Assembly (NCBI RefSeq): GCF_000428525.1
Contig: NZ_AUAC01000002.1
Span: 620,001-684,000 of the forward strand
From: Hellea balneolensis DSM 19091
GTDB lineage: Bacteria > Pseudomonadota > Alphaproteobacteria > Caulobacterales > Maricaulaceae
DNA length: 64,000 bases
Reading direction: 5' to 3'
In this document: one piece after another, positions 9,273 through 16,941 of the stretch
How positions within the stretch are numbered: position 1 is the first letter of the stretch
Layout of the letters: the number at the start of each line of letters is the position of its first letter
Notes under the pieces: model-generated
Seen by the model: the letters and a program-made list of their open reading frames with translations, nothing else
The model's database searches: none
What the model was told of the DNA's origin: nothing
Position numbers and translations under genes: made by a program

Positions 9273-11034
9273 TCTCAAAATCACAGACGGATTAGTGTTT
9301 GACGGTAATGGCGATGACGGCGTCATAACCAATATCGGGATTAAAGACGGACTCATTATCGAGATCGGGGATTGCGCTGGCGAAGCGGCCCAAACCATAT
9401 CCGCTAAAGGCCATATCGTAACCCCCGGCTTTATCGATTTACACACCCATTATGACGGGCAAATTAGCTGGGATGAGGAAATGAAACCCTCCGTCAATCA
9501 CGGCGTCACCACCGCCCTGCTTGGCAATTGCGGCGTGGGCTTTGCGCCTTGCCGCACCGAAGACCGCGATAAGCTCATCCGCCTCATGGAGGGCGTCGAA
9601 GATATCCCCGGAACCGCCCTGCATGAAGGTATGGATTGGCAATGGGAGACCTTCCCCGAATATATGGACGCCATTGATGCCAAGCCGCACACGATAGATT
9701 TCGCTGTCATGATGCCCCATGACCCCTTGCGCGTTTACGCAATGGGTGACCGCGCCGTCTTTAATGAACCCGCTAATGATACAGATATCAAGAAAATGCG
9801 CGAGCTCACCCGCGAAGCTTTAGAATCAGGCGCGCTCGGCTTTTCCATTGGCCGCAGTGATTTCCACAAAAGTTCCGACGGTCAATGGACGCCCGGCTCT
9901 GAGGCAGGCAAGGACGAGCTTGTCGGCATCGCCCAAGCCTTTGAAGGCCTAGATCACGGCGTATTACAGGTCGTGAATGATTTTGACATGCTCCGTGAAG
10001 GCGAGAGCTTTGAGACTGAGTTCGATTTGATGGAAGCCTTTTACCGCGCAGGTCACGGCCATAAAGGCTCGATGTCGCTTATGGAACGCGACTTCGCGCC
10101 TGACGATTGGAAGAACATCATACGCCGCACAGAGGCCATGAATGCCGATGGTCTGGATATCTCCTTCCAAGTCGCGCCTCGTGCTATCGGGTCTTTTACA
10201 GGGCTGAACTGCACCTTTCATCCGCTTATGGCTTTTCCAAGCTATCTCGCCATTCGCGAGAAAACCTTGGCCGAGCGTGTCGCGATTTTAAAAGACCCAG
10301 AGTTTAAAAAACAGCTCCTCTCGGAGTCGCCGATAAAGCTGTCCGGAGAAGGTAGCCCCGTCCCGCCCGTTGTTGATGTGATGATTGAAAATTTTGAACA
10401 CATCGCCGAGAAGCAATTCAAATTAGATTACGCCGGTAAAGTCGATTACGAGCAAACCAACGCCACGTCTATCGCCGCCCTAGCCCGTAAAAATGGCGTG
10501 AGTGTCTGGGAACAAGCCTATGACATGATGCTTGAAGATGATGGCAAAGCCCTCATCTATTACCCCGTCTATAATTATTACGAGATGAATTACGATAATG
10601 TGCTGACCATGATGAAACACCCCAAAGCGCTGCCGGGACTCTCTGATGGCGGCGCCCATGTCGGCACAATTTGCGATGCCAGTTTCCCGACTTATCTGCT
10701 GTCCCACTGGACACGCGACCGCATTCGCAAAGGCAACGACGGAATCGCGCTAAAACGCGCTGTGCAAATGCTCACAGCGGATGGCGCGGATTATCTCGGC
10801 CTCACAGATCGCGGAAGATTAAAAGTTGGCATGCGCGCCGACATCAACATCATCGATTATGACGGCCTAGACCTCGCCATGCCAGAAATGGTCCAAGACC
10901 TTCCCGCAGGCGGCCAACGCCTCATACAGTCCGTCAAAGGCTATAAAGCCACCTTTGTGAAAGGGGAGCAAGTTATCGCGAATGACGCGGTGACAGAGGC
11001 AAGACCGGGACGGTTAGTGCGGGGCGGAGTTTAG
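9265..11034 (+). CDS. N-acyl-D-amino-acid deacylase family amidohydrolase
   Basis: Zinc amidohydrolase of 589 residues without a signal peptide, so cytoplasmic. The N-terminal small beta domain is followed by the metal motif 'GFIDLHTHYDGQ' and the family-specific 'LLGNCGVGFAPCR', whose Cys is a zinc ligand in D-aminoacylases. Further motifs are 'ALGFSIGRSD' and 'LSDGGAHVG'. D-aminoacylases remove the acyl group from N-acyl-D-amino acids, but many paralogues of this family act on other amides. It overlaps the transporter gene by 8 bases and ends the operon. An IS110-type element sits 25 bp after its stop. Confidence 0.86.
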   Translation: MFDLKITDGLVFDGNGDDGVITNIGIKDGLIIEIGDCAGEAAQTISAKGHIVTPGFIDLHTHYDGQISWDEEMKPSVNHGVTTALLGNCGVGFAPCRTEDRDKLIRLMEGVEDIPGTALHEGMDWQWETFPEYMDAIDAKPHTIDFAVMMPHDPLRVYAMGDRAVFNEPANDTDIKKMRELTREALESGALGFSIGRSDFHKSSDGQWTPGSEAGKDELVGIAQAFEGLDHGVLQVVNDFDMLREGESFETEFDLMEAFYRAGHGHKGSMSLMERDFAPDDWKNIIRRTEAMNADGLDISFQVAPRAIGSFTGLNCTFHPLMAFPSYLAIREKTLAERVAILKDPEFKKQLLSESPIKLSGEGSPVPPVVDVMIENFEHIAEKQFKLDYAGKVDYEQTNATSIAALARKNGVSVWEQAYDMMLEDDGKALIYYPVYNYYEMNYDNVLTMMKHPKALPGLSDGGAHVGTICDASFPTYLLSHWTRDRIRKGNDGIALKRAVQMLTADGADYLGLTDRGRLKVGMRADINIIDYDGLDLAMPEMVQDLPAGGQRLIQSVKGYKATFVKGEQVIANDAVTEARPGRLVRGGV

Positions 11035-11141
11035 GCAGGCGTGGGGACTTAGCGGATGGTGTGGATGGCTCCTGTCCCCGGCGTTTAGCTTCGCCATAAT
11101 GCAGTTGTTATCAATAACTGTGAACCATAGGAGCCACCCAA

Positions 11142-12164
11142 ATGCGTATTACCACAATAGGATTAGACTTAGCCAAGAACATTTTTCAAGTCCACGGTGT
11201 GACGGAAGATGGAAGTATCGCCTTCAATAAACCCCTGCGGCGAGCACGCGTACTGCCGTTCTTTGCCAAGCTTGAGCCTTGCCTCATAGGTATTGAAGCT
11301 TGCAGTAGCGCCCATTATTGGGGCCGCGAGCTGACAGCCCTCGGTCATCAGGTTAAGTTGATGCCGCCGAGTTATGTGAAGCCTTATGTCAAACGTGGCA
11401 AGTCTGATGCTGCTGATGCAGAAGCCATATGCGAAGCGGTGACACGTCCGACCATGCGCTTTGTCGAGATTAAATCAGCCGAGCAACAAGCCTTATTGTC
11501 TCAACACCGTGCGCGTGAAGTCATGGTTGGGCAAAGGACACAACTCTCGAACACGACACGCGGCCTTCTCGGCGAGTTCGGTGTGATTATCCCGAAGGGC
11601 TTGGACCATATCCGCCGATTTGCGGAAGATGTTAAGCGAGATATTTATCCAGACCTGCCAGATGTGGCGCTAGGTGTTATCCAGTCATTGTGTCAGCAGC
11701 TTCTGTCTTTGAACGTTCGTATCATAGAGCTTGGCAAGGCCATTGCAGACGTCGCGAAAGCAGATGGGCGTATCAAACTCCTCCAGACCATACCAGGTAT
11801 CGGCCCGAACAATGCGTCAGCCATTGTTGCGACCATCGGCAGTGCTCATCAGTTTAAGAGCGGGCGTGACCTTGCAGCATGGATCGGACTAACGCCGCTC
11901 AATAAATCCAACGGCGGTAAAGAACGCCTTGGCAAAATATCGCGTATGGGAGATCGGTATCTACGCCAGCTTGTCGTCGTGGGTATGTCCTCGCGGGTCA
12001 GAATGGCCCGCAGTCATCCTGAACGCGTTGACCCATGGACCCTTTCAATATTGGAGCGCAAACCAATAAGGCTCGCGACAGTAGCAATGGCGAATAGCAC
12101 GGCCCATATCATCTGGGCGGTGCTGACGAAGAATCAACCTTACGCACCGAGAACGGCGGCATAA
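11142..12164 (+). CDS. IS110-family transposase
   Basis: RNA-guided DEDD recombinase of 340 residues. The N-terminal RuvC-like domain has 'GLDLAKNIFQVHG' (first Asp), 'IGIEACSSAHYWG' (Glu) and 'KRGKSDAADAEAICEA' (Asp pair). A central coiled region is followed by the Tnp domain with the helix-hairpin-helix-like 'LLQTIPGIGPNNASAIVATIG' tract and 'LNKSNGGKERLGKISRMGD', where the nucleophilic Ser is expected. All catalytic positions look intact, so the gene is probably functional. The start ATG follows a purine-rich GGAG sequence that overlaps a second copy of the terminal-repeat word GGAGCCACC. Confidence 0.95.
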   Translation: MRITTIGLDLAKNIFQVHGVTEDGSIAFNKPLRRARVLPFFAKLEPCLIGIEACSSAHYWGRELTALGHQVKLMPPSYVKPYVKRGKSDAADAEAICEAVTRPTMRFVEIKSAEQQALLSQHRAREVMVGQRTQLSNTTRGLLGEFGVIIPKGLDHIRRFAEDVKRDIYPDLPDVALGVIQSLCQQLLSLNVRIIELGKAIADVAKADGRIKLLQTIPGIGPNNASAIVATIGSAHQFKSGRDLAAWIGLTPLNKSNGGKERLGKISRMGDRYLRQLVVVGMSSRVRMARSHPERVDPWTLSILERKPIRLATVAMANSTAHIIWAVLTKNQPYAPRTAA

Positions 12165-12416
12165 AGCGTAATAAAACTAGACTAACAAAGGAGTAGGTGC
12201 AATCAGTTTACAAGGACGATGAGAGTGATGGCGAACCGGTTAGACCGGGAGCGAGGATAAACCGTCTAATGTCCCGGACATCAATAGTCCGAATTGCGGA
12301 ATGGAACCTTGTTCGCGGAAACCATTAGGGCCAGCGGTCTAAACCGCGCTAACAGGCCGGACACAGGGCCGTACCTAACTTAGGTCAAAATCATTCGAAT
12401 GAACCCTTGCAAAGTG
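12165..12416 (+). ncRNA. Putative bridge/seek RNA region of the IS1111-type element
   Basis: This 252-base stretch between the transposase stop and the right inverted repeat has no reading frame but several short hairpins, for example CGGAC-N7-GTCCG and a GCGGT...ACCGC stem near the right side. IS110-family elements of the IS1111 group are known to transcribe a guide RNA from the non-coding end downstream of the transposase; its loops pair with target and donor DNA. The position and length fit. The RNA ends and guide loops were not determined here. Confidence 0.6.
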
Positions 12417-12579
12417 GGAGCCATCCACACAGGACGTTAGAAGCTTTAAAATTTGATTTAATGAAACCCCCGAAAGCGGAAATAACCCAATTGATTTTAG
12501 CTAGGCTATTTTAGGACGCCTGAGGTTGTAAAAATCCAAACTAAGGTCTATTTAACCTACAATGGGTTGATTTCGATTA

Positions 12580-13131
12580 TTGTTTTTATCTCTAATGCTA
12601 ACCGTATTTTGCACGGCCCAAGCTTCAGATGATGAGTTATATGATGATCTCATTCATTCTGATGTGCCGCTGTGGTCAGCCTCTGATGACAATGTTTGGC
12701 CTCAACATTTCACAAATGAAGACGAATTTGGTTGCGTAAATCGATCTAAATTTGGTGATTGGCGATTTACGGATTCTGATGGTGATCATATGTGGTATCG
12801 TTTTCAAAACTATGGCGTGTTTCATTGTTGGGTAAATGTGTATGAGGCTTATGAACGCAACGAGTTAGAAACTGCAGAACACAAGCCTTCGTTTTTTGTT
12901 GAGCTAACGAATGTAGATAGCAAAAAAGTGAATTACGATCTTTGGGCAGTCCAAATCGGGGCGCGTCATGGTAGTGATTATATTTTGCTTGCACGAGAGT
13001 CTGAGAAAAAAATGAGCGATAATTATTTGGTACTGCAGCGTAAGTGCTCTCGAAATAACATTCGGTCGGGGCCAAATTTAGATATATTGAAAACGGATTA
13101 CTGTTCGATAAACTCCAAGAAAGATTTCTAA
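12580..13131 (+). CDS. Secreted protein of unknown function, start region possibly damaged
   Basis: No family recognised. The frame from a TTG at 12580 gives 183 residues with a signal-peptide-like N-terminus ('FLSLMLTVFCTAQAS', likely cleaved after AQA) and a mature part with six Cys and many aromatic residues. Upstream in the same frame is ATG-GGT-TGA at 12562-12570, after which the frame reads on as FRLLFLSLMLTVF. That would be a perfect signal peptide with its basic residue, so a nonsense mutation at codon 3, or use of the TTG, are both possible. The gene is AT-rich and stands alone after the IS element. Confidence 0.5.
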   Translation: MFLSLMLTVFCTAQASDDELYDDLIHSDVPLWSASDDNVWPQHFTNEDEFGCVNRSKFGDWRFTDSDGDHMWYRFQNYGVFHCWVNVYEAYERNELETAEHKPSFFVELTNVDSKKVNYDLWAVQIGARHGSDYILLARESEKKMSDNYLVLQRKCSRNNIRSGPNLDILKTDYCSINSKKDF

Positions 13132-13364
13132 GAAAATGCTGAAAAGACCGCCGCTTGGGATTCTCGAGTATGTTGAAACTCAGGATGAAAACATAGAGTG
13201 ATCAAGGTCTGCTATTGCCGCTGTTCCAGTCTAAACACAGATTTGAGCTAAAGTCTGCTTAGAGGATGAAACCACTAAACGCTGAGTGTCCTTAATAGGC
13301 GAATTTAAGCCGCTCAGTTAGTCAGCATTAGTGGACGATATGTGCCCTAATCAATTCGGTTCGG

Positions 13365-13973
13365 CTAACTTGATAAAGGCGTTATATGAAACCACTCTGC
13401 GATTTTTTGAGTCAATCTTTCTGAATTTTTGCAATCAATATTATTAAGAAAAACTTGTAGTCGCCCAAGAAACTGCGACAAGGTAAACGAAACTTGCTCT
13501 ACCATTTTGGACAATTCTTCGTAACTAAGCTCATAGCTTTCCTGCTCAACGTTCAAGCCGTTATGAAGAATTGCTTTATCCCCCCTCGTATCTACTCCAG
13601 GAAAAGGATCATGTCCGAACCAAGGGCTATGACTGCCTTTTTTAAGGTCTTTCCATTCGACCCAACCCTCTAATCCACAACAACAACCTGGGATCAGGCG
13701 AAATCCTTTACCAATTATCACAAGTCCGCCAGCTACAACTTGGTCCTCTCGCGCTAGCAGGCTTTTTACTAGAGCGGCTGGAGTTTCAGCATTTTGGTTG
13801 TCGTCTTCATCTCCGCCATAGTCGTGGAGCTCTTTTAAAAAGTTCAACAAACTTGCTTCGTCCATCTCGCCATTCAACGGGTGAAATGGAGAAAGTTCCC
13901 CTTTATACTCATCTCCTTCGTAGCAAGCATATATCCGCAATTGTAAATCCTCAAATTTTTTACTGAACATCAT
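13365..13973 (-). CDS. Uncharacterised cytoplasmic protein with CCC-GLEGW motif
   Basis: A 202-residue acidic protein without signal or membrane segment. The central part 'GFRLIPGCCCGLEGWVEWKDL...SPWFGHDPFPGVD' looks like a motif shared by uncharacterised bacterial proteins sometimes found as immunity or orphan genes, but I cannot name the family. The C-terminal third is predicted to be helical. It is an orphan with more than 200 bp on both sides, is AT-rich compared with the housekeeping genes and may be acquired. Function unknown. Confidence 0.6.
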   Translation of the reverse strand: MMFSKKFEDLQLRIYACYEGDEYKGELSPFHPLNGEMDEASLLNFLKELHDYGGDEDDNQNAETPAALVKSLLAREDQVVAGGLVIIGKGFRLIPGCCCGLEGWVEWKDLKKGSHSPWFGHDPFPGVDTRGDKAILHNGLNVEQESYELSYEELSKMVEQVSFTLSQFLGRLQVFLNNIDCKNSERLTQKIAEWFHITPLSS

Positions 13974-14246
13974 ACGTCATTCTGAAATACTATGTTCGCT
14001 AAAGCGGATTGTTAGAATTTCTTGGGTGGCCTTCTTTGGGCGCTTATTGCCGCTGAGCTAACGTACCCTTAGAGGATTTTCAGGACTTCATCTTGCGGTG
14101 GCGTAGGTCGGATAGAGTGAAACGAAATCCAGTACGGTCTTCGAGATATCGCGCGTGAGTTATGCCTGATTTCGTCTGCGTTTCTGGCGAAAACAAGTTC
14201 TATCAGGCCTATAGTGATACTGTCCTTTATACCGGAATCGTAACGC

Positions 14247-15509
14247 CTATTTATCACCGTGGATATTTTCAATAGGGATGTAGTCGAAATCAAATCCGAA
14301 GTGACGAGGGCCTATGAGTTCGATGCCTTTTTTGCTTCGCCATGGCGCAGGCGCTTTTACGCCTATCATGGCAACTTTTTCACCGACGACATAGCCGCCA
14401 TAGCCGACGCCCAAAGTCGACTCGCCTGTATCGGGGTCTAGGTTATAGATGTAATCTGGTGCCATGGCGTTGAGCTCTCCGTCGAGCCAGCCCACGATAT
14501 TTTCATTTTTCACATAGACACGATAACTACGGCCTTTAAATTCGTCCACACCTTCAAACTCGGCTTCGACCCAGTTAAAACCGCGCTCACCTTTGGTAAC
14601 AGCTTTGGTCACAACGCCCTCAAAGAGTTTATAGCCGCCTGAGACTTTGACCATGGCGTCAATCGGGTCTTTACCCGCCTCGCGTGCTTCTCGCACCGTG
14701 CGGCCATAAGTTTCCGCCTCGGAGAGATTGCCTTTCAAAATACCGCGGTCCAATTGTTCGCCAGACATGGGCGTCATCGTAATCCACGCATCCCCGCCGC
14801 TGGCGACGGCAATGGCGCGGCTAAGATCTTCAACGCGGTATTCATCAATGGCGTGCTTAATAACAATCTGATCGCCCCATGGAGTGATGATGGCCGTAGG
14901 CACAGAGGCCATGCCGTTTATCCACGGAATAGATTGCTGCACCTCTGGCACGGCGCGGCCCGTAATGCCGCCATCTAATGTGGGGATGCCCATATCTGCG
15001 CCGAGCAGAAGTGCCGTCGCGGTTGCGCCTGCCGCTTCAGAGCGCACAAGCGCGGCAACGTCTTTCCCTGTAAACTCTTCGAAGAGGTCCACCGTTGCGC
15101 GGCGTGGGTCGTCTATTTTCTCAAGGCCCTGCTCTGTAGTGCGGTCAATAACATTCTGCCACGGCCCTCCGCCGCCAATGCCTTGCACCGCGACAACCAT
15201 TCCGTCTTCGGGGACATTGCCCACAGTAATGGTACGAAACACTTTACCCTCTGCAAGAGCGGCTTTGACCTCTGTGATAAAGGGGCTGGGATCGCAATTG
15301 CGCGTGGATTGGATGCAAGAGCCAATAAGAATATCGATGAGGTTCTGCTCAGTGAGCGTCCGTAACTTTGGAGCTATTTTATTCGTAGTGCTAGCAGCAA
15401 CATCAGAAGAGCTTTCAGTGTCTGCTGACGTAGCAGAGCAGGATGTCAATGCTAATAAACTTATACCCGTAAGTGCGGCGGCACAGCTTTTAAATTTCAT
15501 CAGGCCCAT
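14247..15509 (-). CDS. DUF917 protein (S-methyl thiohydantoin desulfurase-like) with lipoprotein signal
   Basis: The mature part matches the DUF917 family: 'VQGIGGGGPWQNVI', 'ALVRSEAAGATATALLLGADMGIPTLDGGITGRAVPEVQQ' and a C-terminal beta-rich domain ('GVKAPAPWRSKKGIELIGPRHFGFDFDYIPIE'). Relatives act on hydantoin/thiohydantoin-type rings and usually sit beside hydantoinases in the cytoplasm. Here the N-terminus carries a lipobox (LTSC) after a hydrophobic core, so the enzyme should be exported and lipid-anchored. I chose the ATG at 15509 because GGAGG lies five bases before it; the upstream ATG at 15521 has no such site. About 420 residues. Confidence 0.82.
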   Translation of the reverse strand: MGLMKFKSCAAALTGISLLALTSCSATSADTESSSDVAASTTNKIAPKLRTLTEQNLIDILIGSCIQSTRNCDPSPFITEVKAALAEGKVFRTITVGNVPEDGMVVAVQGIGGGGPWQNVIDRTTEQGLEKIDDPRRATVDLFEEFTGKDVAALVRSEAAGATATALLLGADMGIPTLDGGITGRAVPEVQQSIPWINGMASVPTAIITPWGDQIVIKHAIDEYRVEDLSRAIAVASGGDAWITMTPMSGEQLDRGILKGNLSEAETYGRTVREAREAGKDPIDAMVKVSGGYKLFEGVVTKAVTKGERGFNWVEAEFEGVDEFKGRSYRVYVKNENIVGWLDGELNAMAPDYIYNLDPDTGESTLGVGYGGYVVGEKVAMIGVKAPAPWRSKKGIELIGPRHFGFDFDYIPIENIHGDK

Positions 15510-15699
15510 TGTTTCCTCCATTTGCCTTTTGAGTGTTACTGAGATTATTTAGCGGCGCAAGAATATATATTGTCATTCAATGACTAACCTAGAATGGCTC
15601 AACTGCACATTACTGCACCGTTTTCTTGTCAACCTCCGCATGGTTTGGCACAAGCATTGCACGTAGCAAAGACTGCGATTGTGGAAAATGGTGATTATT

Positions 15700-16515
15700 A
15701 TGAAATACTTATTACAAAGTGGTGCTGTCCTATTGGGGTTGACTTTCTCTGCGGCAATGCCGGCAAACGCAAATAATTGCGGGGGCTGCTCTCCCTCGGC
15801 CGGTTCGTCCGTAACAGAGCCTGTCTATGTGACCGAGACACATATGCGACCTGTGACAACACTTGAGAACGTGACCGTCATGAAAGAGCATGTCGAAACC
15901 AAAGCCGTTACGGTGCAAAAACCCGAATTGGTCACAAAAACCAAGACGGTGATGAAAGAAGTCAGAACCGCCAAAGATGTTACTGTTATGAAGCCCGTGA
16001 AAACGATGAAACCTCAGACGACAATGGTTGAAGTAACCAAAGAGCGAAAAGTGGTCAAGCAGCGCCCAGTCACGAAAACCCGTGAAGTGACTGTCATGAA
16101 AGAAGTTAAGGTTATGAAACCTGTGACCGTGATGAAGGAGTTCATCGAAATGCAGCCTCATACCGAAATTGAAACTTACACAGAGATGGAGTCATATGAC
16201 GACGTCGAGCAATTTACCACGACCGAACCTCAGACGAAAATGGTCGAACATACTGAAATGGTGCCGCACACGGAAACACAATATGTCACGACGATGGTAC
16301 CTGAAACGCAGACAAGCACACATACAGTCATGCGGCCAACAACAGAATATAAAGAACATAAAGTCATGCGTCCTGTCACAGTACAGAAAGAACGCACGAC
16401 CATGGTACCAGAAACGCGTACGCGCCGGATTGATGTGGTCAGGCCGGTAGTTCCTGTGCCCTATCCAGTTCCTACACCCTTACCTTGTCAGCGGGTGGAA
16501 CGGCCAAGCTGCTAG
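15700..16515 (+). CDS. Secreted protein of 34 uninterrupted hexapeptide repeats
   Basis: No family recognised with certainty. From the ATG at 15700 (a longer frame starts at 15679) the protein has 271 residues: a signal peptide ending 'AMPANA', a short Cys-containing linker ('NNCGGCSPSAGSS'), then about residues 49-252 made of 34 six-residue units without any insertion. The consensus is roughly (M/T/Q)-(K/R/V)-(E/P)-x-T-(V/T/E). The first half is Lys-rich, units 17-24 are Glu-rich and the last units are Arg/Lys-rich. A Pro-rich tail with two Cys closes it. The regular Thr/Val alternation suggests an extended beta or solenoid surface fibre, which is inference. It converges with the DUF442 gene. 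Confidence 0.75.
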   Translation: MKYLLQSGAVLLGLTFSAAMPANANNCGGCSPSAGSSVTEPVYVTETHMRPVTTLENVTVMKEHVETKAVTVQKPELVTKTKTVMKEVRTAKDVTVMKPVKTMKPQTTMVEVTKERKVVKQRPVTKTREVTVMKEVKVMKPVTVMKEFIEMQPHTEIETYTEMESYDDVEQFTTTEPQTKMVEHTEMVPHTETQYVTTMVPETQTSTHTVMRPTTEYKEHKVMRPVTVQKERTTMVPETRTRRIDVVRPVVPVPYPVPTPLPCQRVERPSC

Positions 16516-16518
16516 AGA

Positions 16519-16935
16519 CTAACCCTTAGCGCGGGCCTCCAAAGGTCCGCGTATCTGCTCCAGATTATACCCCGCCGCACAAATAGCCTCCATTACGCCG
16601 TCCACGCCGAGTTTATCGACATGGGCAAAAGCCCAGAGCGCAGCGCTTCGCATCCCGCTTGCGCAAAACGCGACAATGGGTCGGGGCAGATTATCAAAAG
16701 CGGTTTGAGACGCCTCTATCAAACCAGGGGTTAGTCCGCCTGCCATAGGGATATGATGGTAATCTACGCCCAGTTCCTGCGCAGTTTTTTCCAAATCTTC
16801 CGAGAGAGGCTGCATAGGCCCTTCCATATCGGGGCGGTTATTGATGAAGCTCATAACGCCTTGCTCGGCCAAGGCTTGCATTTGGACCGCTAAAAGCTGC
16901 CCTGTAACAAATACATCTCCTGGAAGCTCTTTCAT
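16519..16935 (-). CDS. DUF442 (TIGR01244-type) phosphatase/sulfur-transferase-like protein
   Basis: 138-residue cytoplasmic protein with the fold of the beta-lactamase-hydrolase-like phosphatase family. The phosphatase-type loop CASGMRS (Cys-x2-Gly-x-Arg-Ser, about residues 90-96) follows 'LPRPIVAFC', and the N-terminal 'INNRPDMEG' plus 'HIPMAGG' match the family. Relatives occur alone or fused to persulfide dioxygenase and are linked to sulfide or thiol metabolism. The gene lies 6 bp after the transketolase gene and is probably co-transcribed; a mechanistic link is not evident. Confidence 0.85.
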   Translation of the reverse strand: MKELPGDVFVTGQLLAVQMQALAEQGVMSFINNRPDMEGPMQPLSEDLEKTAQELGVDYHHIPMAGGLTPGLIEASQTAFDNLPRPIVAFCASGMRSAALWAFAHVDKLGVDGVMEAICAAGYNLEQIRGPLEARAKG

Positions 16936-16941
16936 GGCAAT

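Larger units (their letters stand above)
11059..12430 (+). mobile_element. IS110-family insertion sequence, IS1111 type
   Basis: A complete-looking element with one transposase and perfect 14-bp inverted repeats, GTGTGGATGGCTCC at 11059-11072 and its complement at 12417-12430. Sub-terminal inverted repeats together with a short left and a long right non-coding end are features of the IS1111 subgroup, so the true tips may lie some bases outside the repeats. A GGAC tetranucleotide followed by a TTAG-like word occurs just outside both ends (11045 and 12432) and could be the recombination core. The insertion is between genes and does not visibly break a reading frame. Confidence 0.88.

Noticed and set aside
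14069-14293. 74-codon minus-strand frame downstream of the DUF917 gene
   Set aside because: It overlaps the DUF917 3' end in another frame, has no convincing start signal and low-complexity content.
15730-16161. His/Phe-rich 143-codon frame antisense to the hexad-repeat gene
   Set aside because: Its own periodicity is the mirror of the 18-bp repeats on the plus strand; only the plus-strand frame has a signal peptide and start site.
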